This document shows, piece after piece, positions 16,902 to 25,171 of a stretch of 55,508 bases of DNA; within the stretch, counting starts at the first letter, position 1, and each line of letters starts with the position of its first letter. The notes under the pieces were generated by a model. That model saw nothing but the letters and a program-made list of their open reading frames with translations. It ran no database searches and was not told the DNA's origin. This DNA is from CAYSSG01 sp964433635 (GTDB taxonomy: Bacteria; Atribacterota; Phoenicimicrobiia; Phoenicimicrobiales; Stramentimicrobiaceae). A program made the translations under genes and the position numbers. The stretch is from NCBI GenBank assembly GCA_964433635.1, contig CAYSSG010000011.1, forward strand, positions 1 through 55,508, given 5' to 3'.

Positions 16902-16930
16902 TTGACAGAAACGGACATTTCGTTTATTAT
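16902..16930 (+). promoter_or_regulatory. Promoter of the arginine operon
   Basis: TTGACA at 16902-16907, 17-nt spacer, TATTAT at 16925-16930. The spacer itself carries small inverted arms (AAACG/CGTTT). It lies just upstream of the T-box leader. Confidence 0.8.
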
Positions 16931-17131
16931 TATTTTTAAAATAAATATTGTTTTTCAGGGAAGAGAATAAGATCGTCCGGATTTTTTAGAGAGAGATCAT
17001 TCAGGTGAAAATATCTCAGTCCAGGACATCTGAAAAGAAGTCCCGTATTCAGACAGGCTGGTTACCTCTAACAACTTTCAATGAGTGGGATAAGTTATTT
17101 ATCCAATTCCGGGTGGCACCGCGAGAATCAA

Positions 17132-17178
17132 TCTCGTCCTTATTAACTGATAAGACAGTTAAGGACGGGATTTTTTTT
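17132..17178 (+). terminator. First T-box terminator
   Basis: TCTCGTCC (17132-17139) pairs with GGACGGGA (17163-17170), extended inside by AACTG/CAGTT, and is followed by eight T. The 5' arm overlaps the part that would pair with T-box copy 1 in the antiterminator. Confidence 0.85.
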
Positions 17179-17242
17179 GGATTTCAATTCGGAAGATAAA
17201 TAACCTATCCAAGGTGGGTGGCACCGCGAGAAATTGAAGCAT

Positions 17243-17299
17243 AGATCTCGTCCCAGAGGACAATCATGATTGATTGTTCGGGGCGGGATTTTTTATTTT
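17243..17299 (+). terminator. Second T-box terminator
   Basis: ATCTCGTCCC (about 17243-17252) pairs with GGGGCGGGAT (about 17280-17289), with an inner stem built on CAATCA/TGATTG; TTTTTTATTTT follows. It belongs to T-box copy 2 and ends 22 nt before argC. Confidence 0.85.
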
Positions 17300-17320
17300 C
17301 TAAGAAACAAGGTGTTGAAA

Positions 17321-18382
17321 ATGAAAAAAATGAAGGTGAGTATTATCGGTGCAACCGGTTATTCGGGAAAAGAATTAATCAGGATTCTGTTAAGGCATCC
17401 GCAGGTAGAATTGCTTCACCTGGTTTCGGCCAGTTATGTCGGACAGAATATTACGGAGGTATTCCCTGATTTTATGAACCAACTGGATAGAATACTCGTC
17501 GGATTAGACATCGATCTGATTGTGCAAGATTCGGATCTGGTGTTTACTGCTTTACCGCATACGGTTTCCATGGACATCGTCCCTGAATTATTCCGGAAGA
17601 AAGAGATGAGAGTCATTGACCTGAGTGCAGATTTTCGATTGAAGGATCCGGCCAGTTATACCGATTGGTATCAGAAGGAACATCATGAAAAAAGTCAATT
17701 CTATCTGAAAGAAGCGGTCTATGGCCTGCCAGAACTTCACAAGGAGGAAATTAAAAGGGCTTCCCTGATAGCTAATCCCGGGTGTTACCCAACCAGTGCT
17801 CTGTTGGGTATGATTCCTTTACTGGCTCATCATTTTGTAGAGCCAGGAGGCATTATCATCGATGCCAAATCCGGTACCAGTGGTGCCGGCAGGAAACCTT
17901 CATTAAGTCTTCATTTTGCCGAGTGCAATGAAAGCTTTAAAGCCTATAAATGCCTGAAACATAATCATATTCCGGAGATTGAACAGGAATTGTCCTCTGT
18001 ATACAACCGGCATCATCAGCAGGATAGGGAGGAATCCATAAAGGTTTCTTTCACACCCCATCTCTTGCCGATCAACAGGGGGATCCTGTCTACCTGCTAT
18101 CTGGACCTGGTCCGAAATATGGAGGATAAGGAAATTTTAAAGGCCTATCAGGCATTCTATCAATATTCTCCCTTTGTGAGAATATTCAGCCCGCCCCGTT
18201 TGCCGGAGATAAGGTTTGTAACGGGAACGAATTATTGTGACATTGGGTTTGCCGTTGATCAAAGAGTCGGGAAGATCAAAGTGATCACCGTGATTGATAA
18301 TTTAATCAAGGGAGCATCCGGTCAGGCAGTACAGAACATGAACCTGATGCTTGGTTTCTCAGAAGAAACAGGGCTTATGTAG
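17321..18382 (+). CDS. argC: N-acetyl-gamma-glutamyl-phosphate reductase
   Basis: Third step of ornithine/arginine synthesis: NADPH reduction of N-acetylglutamyl phosphate to the semialdehyde. N-terminal Rossmann motif SIIGATGYSGKELIRIL, catalytic Cys in ANPGCYPTSALLG near residue 150, and the HNHIPEIEQEL block near 210. The frame is open from 17270 through the terminator, but AAGG at 17309-17312 and the family N-terminus place the start at the ATG at 17321 (353 residues). First gene of argCJBDGH, directly under T-box control. Confidence 0.95.
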   Translation: MKKMKVSIIGATGYSGKELIRILLRHPQVELLHLVSASYVGQNITEVFPDFMNQLDRILVGLDIDLIVQDSDLVFTALPHTVSMDIVPELFRKKEMRVIDLSADFRLKDPASYTDWYQKEHHEKSQFYLKEAVYGLPELHKEEIKRASLIANPGCYPTSALLGMIPLLAHHFVEPGGIIIDAKSGTSGAGRKPSLSLHFAECNESFKAYKCLKHNHIPEIEQELSSVYNRHHQQDREESIKVSFTPHLLPINRGILSTCYLDLVRNMEDKEILKAYQAFYQYSPFVRIFSPPRLPEIRFVTGTNYCDIGFAVDQRVGKIKVITVIDNLIKGASGQAVQNMNLMLGFSEETGLM

Positions 18383-18448
18383 CTATGCCCGATACATCAG
18401 CTATCCGGTTTTTGTAAGGACCGGATAGAAAGAGAGGAGAGCTGTTCA

Positions 18449-19681
18449 ATGATGAAAATATCTTATCCAGATGATTTCAAGGTAATGGAGGACATTGGAA
18501 TTACTTATCCCAAAGGGTTTAAAGCAGCAGGACTAAATTGCGGAATAAGGTTAAAGCGAAAAGATCTGGCACTCATTTATTCCGAAGAGGTTGCCAGTGC
18601 CTGCGGTGTTTATACAACAAACCGGTTTAAGGCTGCACCGCTATGGGTAACCGAAGAGAATCTGTTGCATTCTGAAGGAAGGCTCCAGGCAATATTGATT
18701 AACAGTGGAGTTGCCAATGCCTGCACAGGAGCGAAAGGCTTACAGGATGCCTGGGAAACTGTATCTTGCGTTGCAGAAGGATTGGGTATCAACAGAGAAT
18801 ATGTTGCCGTAACCTCAACGGGAAAGATCGGTGAATTTTTGCCCCTGGAAAAAATGAAAAAAGGAATCCAGGAGGCAATTCCCAGATTGAGCATCTCCGG
18901 CGGAACGGAGGCAGCAGAGGCTATCCTGACCACCGATACCAGGAAGAAAGAAATTGCCGTAAGTTTTGATTTGCATGGCCGGGAGGTAAGGATGGGAGGA
19001 ATGGCGAAGGGTTCGGGAATGATTCATCCTAACATGGCTACCATGTTAGGATTCATTACCAGCGATATTGCCATTGATACCAGATTATTACAGTCGGCAT
19101 TAAGGGAGATTGTCAAAAAGACATTTAATATGGTGAGCGTTGACGGTGATACCAGTACCAATGACATGGTTTTACTGATGGCCAATGGCCTGGCTAAAAA
19201 TGCTTTCATTTCAGCCTGTGATGAGGATTATAAGAAATTTCAGGAAGCGCTCTACCTGGTTGCTGAATACCTGGCCAGGTCAATTGCCCAAGACGGAGAG
19301 GGAGCTACCAGGCTGGTTGAAGCTGAAGTTCGACATGCCCTGTCTGATGATGATGCTGAAAAAGCTGCCCGGGCAGTCATTGATTCCATGCTGGTAAAAG
19401 CAGCTATCTTTGGACGGGATCCTAACTGGGGGAGGATATTGGCAGCGGTTGGCTATTCGGGAGCTACCATTGATACGGAAAAAGTCGATCTTTTTTTAAA
19501 GGAAAAAATCGTAGAAAACGGGCAGCCGATTCCCTTTTCCAAGCAGGAAATAAAGGAATATTTAGACAGTTCAGAAGAGGTTAAAATTATCGTTGATTTA
19601 AAGCTTGGCAAGGGTCACGCTACAGCCTGGGGTTGTGACCTTACTTATGATTATGTGAAGATCAATACGCAGTACAATTAA
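18449..19681 (+). CDS. argJ: Bifunctional glutamate N-acetyltransferase/ornithine acetyltransferase
   Basis: Moves the acetyl group from N-acetylornithine to glutamate, making the pathway cyclic, and may also acetylate glutamate with acetyl-CoA. The precursor cleaves itself before the nucleophile Thr in GMIHPNMATMLGFITSD (near residue 195), which is intact. Flanking blocks (INSGVANACTGAKG near 90 and VDGDTSTND near 230) are typical. GGAG lies upstream of two adjacent ATGs at 18449 and 18452. It follows argC after 66 nt. No separate argA or argE occurs here, consistent with the cyclic route. Mono- versus bifunctionality is not visible. Confidence 0.94.
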   Translation: MMKISYPDDFKVMEDIGITYPKGFKAAGLNCGIRLKRKDLALIYSEEVASACGVYTTNRFKAAPLWVTEENLLHSEGRLQAILINSGVANACTGAKGLQDAWETVSCVAEGLGINREYVAVTSTGKIGEFLPLEKMKKGIQEAIPRLSISGGTEAAEAILTTDTRKKEIAVSFDLHGREVRMGGMAKGSGMIHPNMATMLGFITSDIAIDTRLLQSALREIVKKTFNMVSVDGDTSTNDMVLLMANGLAKNAFISACDEDYKKFQEALYLVAEYLARSIAQDGEGATRLVEAEVRHALSDDDAEKAARAVIDSMLVKAAIFGRDPNWGRILAAVGYSGATIDTEKVDLFLKEKIVENGQPIPFSKQEIKEYLDSSEEVKIIVDLKLGKGHATAWGCDLTYDYVKINTQYN

Positions 19682-19703
19682 TCCATTTTTGGGGGTGAAT
19701 AGG

Positions 19704-20585
19704 TTGATAAACGGTAATCATCGCGCTGAAATTCTGGTTGAAGCTTTGCCTTACATCAAAAGGTTCTGGAATAAGATGATCGTTATCAAGACCGGTGGCA
19801 GTGCCATGGAAGACGGTGAATTGGAGAGGCAGATCATTAAAGATATCATTCTCCTCAGGTATATCGGCATGAAACCGGTGATTGTGCATGGCGGAGGTCC
19901 GGAAATCTCCCGGGAAATGAAAAAGCAGCATAAAGAACCCCAATTTATTAACGGCCTGAGGGTTACAGACCAGGACACCATGGAGATTACCGAGATGATT
20001 CTGACCGGTAAAATCAATACCCGAATTGTGGCAGAAATGAATCTGTGTACCTCTGAAGAGGAAGAAAATGAAATCAAGGGCATCGGTCTGAGCGGAGAAG
20101 ATGCCCAGCTGATTACGGTAAGAAAAACGAAGGAACTGGATTTGGGATTTGTGGGAGAAGTGAAAAGAATCAATCCGGAGGTATTGTTGTTACTCCTGGA
20201 AAAGAATTATATTCCAGTGATTGCAACCATCGGTGTTGATGAAAATGGCATCAGATATAATATCAATGCCGATACAGTTGCTGCCGAGCTGTCAATTGCA
20301 CTGAAGGCAGAAAAATTAATCTATCTGACAGATGTAGACGGGATAATGCGGAATTTAGAGGACCATGATTCTATGATCAGTAGTCTGAATATCGGGGAAG
20401 CCAGGGATTTGCTCGGATCCGGCTATATTCAGAAAGGGATGGTCCCCAAGGTAAAATCAGCCATAAAGGCACTGGAAAACGGTGTCAAGAAGGTCCATTT
20501 TCTCAACGGGAGACGTACTCATTCTATTTTATTGGAATTGTTTACCGATAGCGGGATCGGGACCGAGTTTGTTTCTTCTTCATGA
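19704..20585 (+). CDS. argB: Acetylglutamate kinase
   Basis: Phosphorylates N-acetylglutamate. Amino-acid-kinase motifs are present: IVIKTGGSAMED, VIVHGGGPEIS and the nucleotide site LTDVDGIMRN with GMVPKVKSAIKALENGV near the end. The N-terminal helix (AEILVEALPYIKRFWNK) is the kind found in arginine-inhibited kinases, so feedback control is plausible. Start: a TTG at 19704 has GGGGGTG at 19691-19697 correctly spaced; an in-frame TTG at 19689 lacks one. Length 293. It follows argJ by 22 nt. Confidence 0.94.
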   Translation: MINGNHRAEILVEALPYIKRFWNKMIVIKTGGSAMEDGELERQIIKDIILLRYIGMKPVIVHGGGPEISREMKKQHKEPQFINGLRVTDQDTMEITEMILTGKINTRIVAEMNLCTSEEEENEIKGIGLSGEDAQLITVRKTKELDLGFVGEVKRINPEVLLLLLEKNYIPVIATIGVDENGIRYNINADTVAAELSIALKAEKLIYLTDVDGIMRNLEDHDSMISSLNIGEARDLLGSGYIQKGMVPKVKSAIKALENGVKKVHFLNGRRTHSILLELFTDSGIGTEFVSSS

Positions 20586-20626
20586 GCTGTATTTTCTAAT
20601 CAAATTCATTAGGTCGGAGGAAAAAA

Positions 20627-21832
20627 ATGAAAACCAGGGAATTAGTCGAAGATGAAAAAAGATATCTCATCCAGACTTATAAACGCCCGGAGATGGTATT
20701 AGACAGAGGTGAGGGATTAAAGGTCTGGGATCTGGAAGGGAAGATGTATTATGACTTTATTGGCGGAATTGCAGTGAACAGCTTAGGTTATTGCCATCCA
20801 GGCATCGTAGAGGCAATTCATCGCCAATCCGGGAAGCTCATTCATTGTTCCAATCTTTTTTACCAGGCACCGCAGATTGAATTAGCCAGGGAACTGGTCA
20901 GGTTGTCCTGCGGTGACAGGGTCTTCTTTGCGAACAGCGGTGCAGAAGTGAATGAAGCGGCCATCAAGATGGCTGTAAAATATTTTAAAGACCGGAATAT
21001 CGAAAGATATAAAGTTATCTATATGAAAGATTCCTTTCACGGGAGAACGATTGCGACTCTGGCTGCTACCGGAAAGTACAAATACCAGAAGGATTACCTT
21101 CCTCTCCTGCCGTCATTTAAACAGGCCATATTTAACGATTTAGATTCGGTCAGGGGTGCTTATGATGAAAAAGTGGCTGCCGTTTTTGTGGAGCCGGTAC
21201 AGGGAGAGGGGGGAATTCGTATTGCTACCGCCGAATTTTTGAGGGGGTTAAGGGAATTCTGTGACCAGAACGGTCTGTTGTTGATCTTTGATGAGATTCA
21301 ATGTGGTTTAGGTCGAACCGGGAAGATGTTTGCCTATCAGCATGATGAGATCGAACCCGATATGATTACTCTTGCCAAGTCCCTGGGAGGAGGTTTGCCC
21401 CTGGGAGCACTGATTGCCAGGGAAAAAGTGGCATCCTCATTTCAACCCGGAGATCATGGGACAACATTCGGCGGTAATCCGGTTGCCTGTGCAGCAGCCC
21501 TGGCTTTCTTAAAGATTATACAGCAGGATAATCTGCTGACCTTGTGCCGGAAGATGGGACAATATTTCCGGGATAAGCTGGAAGTGCTGAAGGAAAAATA
21601 TCCCGATGATATAAGTGAGGTTAGAGGAATCGGATTGATGGTAGGCCTGGAAGTTTCAAAAGACGGTCAGGAGATCGTCAAGAAGATGGTAGAGGAAGGT
21701 TTCCTGATTAACTGTACTGCCGAAAGGGTCCTGCGTTTTCTGCCACCGTTTATTGTACGGGAAGAGGAAATCAATCTTTTAATAGCTGCTTTGGACAGGA
21801 TATTCCAGAAAATGTTCTCGGGTTGCGCTTGA
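20627..21832 (+). CDS. argD: Acetylornithine aminotransferase
   Basis: PLP enzyme converting N-acetylglutamate semialdehyde to N-acetylornithine. Class III aminotransferase features: FANSGAEVNEAAIKMA, LIFDEIQCGLGRTGKMFA, and the PLP lysine in ITLAKSLGGGLPLGAL near residue 250, followed by GTTFGGNPVACAAAL. Length 401 is normal. TCGGAGG at 20613-20619 supports the start. It lies between argB and argG. It may also serve as succinyldiaminopimelate aminotransferase, as ArgD does in some bacteria. Confidence 0.94.
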   Translation: MKTRELVEDEKRYLIQTYKRPEMVLDRGEGLKVWDLEGKMYYDFIGGIAVNSLGYCHPGIVEAIHRQSGKLIHCSNLFYQAPQIELARELVRLSCGDRVFFANSGAEVNEAAIKMAVKYFKDRNIERYKVIYMKDSFHGRTIATLAATGKYKYQKDYLPLLPSFKQAIFNDLDSVRGAYDEKVAAVFVEPVQGEGGIRIATAEFLRGLREFCDQNGLLLIFDEIQCGLGRTGKMFAYQHDEIEPDMITLAKSLGGGLPLGALIAREKVASSFQPGDHGTTFGGNPVACAAALAFLKIIQQDNLLTLCRKMGQYFRDKLEVLKEKYPDDISEVRGIGLMVGLEVSKDGQEIVKKMVEEGFLINCTAERVLRFLPPFIVREEEINLLIAALDRIFQKMFSGCA

Positions 21833-21879
21833 TTTGCCCAGTAAAACAAAATTATAATAAAATAAGGAGAAGGAACGAA

Positions 21880-23091
21880 ATGGAAAAAATGAAAAAAATC
21901 GTATTAGCTTATTCTGGAGGCTTAGATACCTCGATTGCGATTAAGTGGCTTAAGGATAACTACTGTGAAGAAGTGGTTACCGTGGCAGTAGATGTAGGTC
22001 AGGAAAGCGATCTGGAATTTGCCCGGGAAAAGGCGTTAAAAGTCGGGGCTGTCAAATCTTACGTTGTAGATGCCCGGGAGGAGTTTGCCCGGGAATATGT
22101 TTTGCCCGGGTTACAGGCCGGTGCCGTCTATGAGGGGCATTATCCCCTGGCAACTGCCTATTCCAGGCCATTGATTTCTAAAATATTAGTTGGATTTGCC
22201 GAAAAAGAGCAGGCCCAGGCAATTGCTCATGGCTGTACCGGTAAGGGGAATGACCAGGTACGCTTTGAAGTGTCCATTTCTGCTTTAAATCCCAGCCTGC
22301 AGGTCATTGCCCCTGCGAGGGAGTGGGGATTCACCCGGGAAGAAGAAATACAGTATGCCAAAAAGTATCATATTCCGGTTTCGGTCGATGTAGACAATCC
22401 ATACAGCATCGATCAGAATCTATGGGGCAGATCCTGTGAATGCGGCATCCTGGAAGACCCCTGGGTAGAAACGCCGGAAGGAGCTTATGACTGGACAGTA
22501 AAACCGGAAGATGCCCCGAATCAACCGACTTATGTAGAAATCTATTTCGAAAAGGGAATTCCTTTAAGCATCAATGGTGAAAAATTACCACTTCCGGAAT
22601 TAATTTCAACATTAAATTCACTGGGAGGGGAAAACGGAGTCGGACGGGTAGATATGGTAGAAAACAGATTGGTAGGGATCAAATCCAGGGAGGTCTATGA
22701 ATGTCCGGCAGCGATGATATTATTACAGGCCTATCAGGCCCTGGAAAGCCTGGTTTTACCCAGAGAATTAGCCCACTTTAAACCGCTTGTCTCTCAGAAA
22801 TATGCTGAGCTGGCCTATTACGGCCTGTGGTTTTCAGCTCTTAAAGAAGCATTGGATGGTTTTGTCGGGGTCATTAAAGAGAAGGTAAACGGTACGGTAA
22901 GAGTGAAATTAATCAAAGGACAGTCTATCGTGGTGGGAAGAAAATCTGATAATTCACTTTATGATTTTAACCTGGCAACCTATGATGTGGGGGATACCTT
23001 TAACCAGGGGTATGCCAAAGGATTTATTCAGCTCTGGGGATTACCAGCCACGGTCTATGCCACTGTCAACAGGAAAAGCAAGACATTATAG
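21880..23091 (+). CDS. argG: Argininosuccinate synthase
   Basis: Joins citrulline and aspartate using ATP. The PP-loop is IVLAYSGGLDTSIAIKWL at the N-terminus; HGCTGKGNDQVRFE near residue 115 binds citrulline and aspartate, and NLWGRSCECGILEDPW follows near 180. The frame opens at 21823, overlapping argD, but AAGGAGAAGG at 21863-21872 selects the ATG at 21880 (403 residues, the family norm). Citrulline would have to come from an ornithine carbamoyltransferase encoded elsewhere, since argF is not in this operon. Confidence 0.95.
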   Translation: MEKMKKIVLAYSGGLDTSIAIKWLKDNYCEEVVTVAVDVGQESDLEFAREKALKVGAVKSYVVDAREEFAREYVLPGLQAGAVYEGHYPLATAYSRPLISKILVGFAEKEQAQAIAHGCTGKGNDQVRFEVSISALNPSLQVIAPAREWGFTREEEIQYAKKYHIPVSVDVDNPYSIDQNLWGRSCECGILEDPWVETPEGAYDWTVKPEDAPNQPTYVEIYFEKGIPLSINGEKLPLPELISTLNSLGGENGVGRVDMVENRLVGIKSREVYECPAAMILLQAYQALESLVLPRELAHFKPLVSQKYAELAYYGLWFSALKEALDGFVGVIKEKVNGTVRVKLIKGQSIVVGRKSDNSLYDFNLATYDVGDTFNQGYAKGFIQLWGLPATVYATVNRKSKTL

Positions 23092-23105
23092 ATTTGAGGT
23101 ACAAA

Positions 23106-24494
23106 ATGGAAAAAATGTGGGGCGGCAGATTTAAAAAAGAGACAGATCATGCCATGCAATCCTTTATCTCATCTCTTTCTTTTGATAAAAGACTGGTCAG
23201 GTATGATATTGCTGGCAGCATTGCTCATGCCCGTATGCTTGGAAAATGTAAAATCATCAACCCACAGGAAGCGGAAAAGATGATTACCGGCCTGCAGGGT
23301 ATTCTGCTTGAGCTGGATGAAGGATCTTTAACGATTGACGAACAGGCAGAAGATATTCATTCCTGGGTGGAAGGTAAGCTGAAAAAACGCATCGGTGATA
23401 TTGCCGGGAAACTCCACACTGCCAGAAGCCGCAATGATCAGATTGCCCTGGATGAGAGGATGTATCTGAAGGAGGAAGTAGCCGGGATTCAGGAGGAATT
23501 AGGTGTCTTACAGCGGACTCTTTTGACTGCTGCCCGTAAATACCTGGGTGTTCTTATACCCGGTTATACGCACTTGCAGCATGCTCAACCACTCTTCTTT
23601 TCTCATCATCTACTGGCTTACTTCTTCATGTTTAACCGGGATCGGGAAAGGTTGAGAGAATTGTATCAGAGGATAGATATCCTGCCTTTAGGTTCGGCAG
23701 CTCTGGCAGGAACATCTTTCCCCATAGACCGGGAATATGTGGCCAGGGAACTTCACTTCAGCAAGGTTTCGCAAAACAGCCTTGATGCGGTAAGTGACCG
23801 GGATTTTATCATTGAATTCCTGTCGGATGCAGCGATTGCCATGCTGCATCTGAGCCGTTTAAGTGAAGAATTGATTCTATGGTCTTCCCGGGAATTTGAT
23901 TTTATTGAACTGGATGATTCTTTCTGTACCGGCAGCAGTATTATGCCACAGAAAAAAAATCCGGATGCCGCCGAATTAATCAGGGGTAAAACCGGAAGAG
24001 TTTATGGAAATCTAATGACTTTGCTCTCCGTTTTGAAAGCCCTGCCTCTTGCTTATAACCATGATTTGCAGGAGGATAAGGAACCGCTTTTTGATACAGT
24101 GGAGGTTTTAAAAAATTCTACTTTGATGATGAACGGGATGATTCAAACCTTACAGGTTAAAGCAGAAAGCATGAGAAAGAGCCTGGAAGGAGATTTTTCC
24201 AATGCCACCGAGTTAGCGGATTACCTGGTTAGAAAAGGATTATCTTTTCGGGAAGCTCATAAAGCAGTAGGCAAACTTGTTTCATACTGCATCGATAAAA
24301 ACAGGAATTTGGAACAGTTGCATCTGAAGGAATACAAACAATTTCATAGCCTCTTTGGGAAGGATATTTTAGCATTACTGACTCCGGAAGCAGTGGCGGA
24401 GTCTAAAAGATCCTATGGCGGTACGGCAACAGAAAGAGTCAGAGAAAGCATGATGGAAGCAGAAGAGTTGCTGAAGAATTGGGAAAAAGAATAG
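23106..24494 (+). CDS. argH: Argininosuccinate lyase
   Basis: Last step: cleaves argininosuccinate to arginine and fumarate. The N-terminus MWGGRFKKETD, the substrate block HTARSRNDQIALDERM, and the fumarase/aspartase signature GSSIMPQKKNPD (near residue 280) with its mobile catalytic Ser are all intact. Start: ATG at 23106 with GAGG at 23096-23099; an in-frame TTG at 23094 is too close to argG. Length 462. It closes the operon, and no strong terminator is seen before the MarR gene. Confidence 0.95.
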   Translation: MEKMWGGRFKKETDHAMQSFISSLSFDKRLVRYDIAGSIAHARMLGKCKIINPQEAEKMITGLQGILLELDEGSLTIDEQAEDIHSWVEGKLKKRIGDIAGKLHTARSRNDQIALDERMYLKEEVAGIQEELGVLQRTLLTAARKYLGVLIPGYTHLQHAQPLFFSHHLLAYFFMFNRDRERLRELYQRIDILPLGSAALAGTSFPIDREYVARELHFSKVSQNSLDAVSDRDFIIEFLSDAAIAMLHLSRLSEELILWSSREFDFIELDDSFCTGSSIMPQKKNPDAAELIRGKTGRVYGNLMTLLSVLKALPLAYNHDLQEDKEPLFDTVEVLKNSTLMMNGMIQTLQVKAESMRKSLEGDFSNATELADYLVRKGLSFREAHKAVGKLVSYCIDKNRNLEQLHLKEYKQFHSLFGKDILALLTPEAVAESKRSYGGTATERVRESMMEAEELLKNWEKE

Positions 24495-24593
24495 GCTGTA
24501 TCTGCCGGCTCTTAATTTGACTTTTCCGGTCATATTTCGTATGATTGATACTGCGAATTTCGCAAGATAGGTTGTTGATGCCTGGAGATTGTT

Positions 24594-25070
24594 ATGGTCA
24601 GGGAAGAGAAAAAAATGGCAGCAGAAATGGATGAACTGTTTCTGCAGATGACTGAAATATTATGGGAACATGTTGCGGATAGTTACACGCTTTCCAGAAT
24701 ATCTCCTTTACATCTTGGTGAGCATTATATCATCGAATTTTTAGCTAAGGAATCCTTTGCCTCCATGAGTCAGCTTTCCCGGATGATGCATGTTGCCCCC
24801 ACAACTACGACCAGTATTGTTGATCGCCTGGTTAAATGCGGTTATCTGCAGCGGCACCGTGCCAAACAGGACCGCAGAAAGGTACTGGTTGCTCTTTCCG
24901 AAAAGGGGAAGCAATTCGTTGAGCAGCATCGCCATCAATCCATGGAGATGGTTGCCCGTTTTTTATCTACCTTACCGGATAAGGGGAAAAATTTTTATCA
25001 CAGCCTGAATGAGATAAAAAGAAATCTCGAAAAACTTAAAGCGTATCTGCATAGCAGCAGCCATGTCTGA
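24594..25070 (+). CDS. MarR-family transcriptional regulator
   Basis: A 158-residue winged-helix dimeric repressor type. The HTH region reads SMSQLSRMMHVAPTTTTSIVDRLVKCGYLQRHRAKQDRRKVLVALSEKG (residues about 52-100), the usual MarR recognition helix and D-R-R wing. Long helices before and after form the dimer interface. GGAG upstream of the ATG at 24594 fits. It lies 99 nt after argH and 101 nt before a P-type ATPase gene, which it may control; the ligand is unknown. No clear operator was recognised. Confidence 0.88.
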   Translation: MVREEKKMAAEMDELFLQMTEILWEHVADSYTLSRISPLHLGEHYIIEFLAKESFASMSQLSRMMHVAPTTTTSIVDRLVKCGYLQRHRAKQDRRKVLVALSEKGKQFVEQHRHQSMEMVARFLSTLPDKGKNFYHSLNEIKRNLEKLKAYLHSSSHV

Positions 25071-25171
25071 ATCTGATATTCTGGCATAGAATAAAAAGAT
25101 TGTGCCGGATAAAGATGGGAAGGGATATTCTCCCGAAGATCATATATACATTTTGAGGTATTGAATTAAAT

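Larger units (their letters stand above)
16937..17299 (+). promoter_or_regulatory. T-box leader with one Stem I and two T-box/terminator modules
   Basis: T-box leaders sense uncharged tRNA and allow read-through of a terminator. Stem I spans about 16957-17045: a base stem GGGA/TCCC, a specifier loop, a stem at 16971-16982 with 17020-17030, and a distal part with AGAGAGAG and CAGGTGAAAA. The likely specifier is AGA (Arg) at 17036-17038, fitting argC downstream. Stem III is at 17087-17104. The T-box sequence GGGTGGCACCGCGAG occurs twice, at 17111-17125 and 17216-17230, each with its own terminator. The second copy has only a shrunken Stem III and no Stem I. Specifier assignment is by eye. Confidence 0.88.

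Noticed and set aside
17005..17199. 64-residue frame with MKISQSRTSEKK
   Set aside because: It lies wholly inside the T-box leader and its terminator; the VAPRE stretch is just the T-box sequence read as codons.
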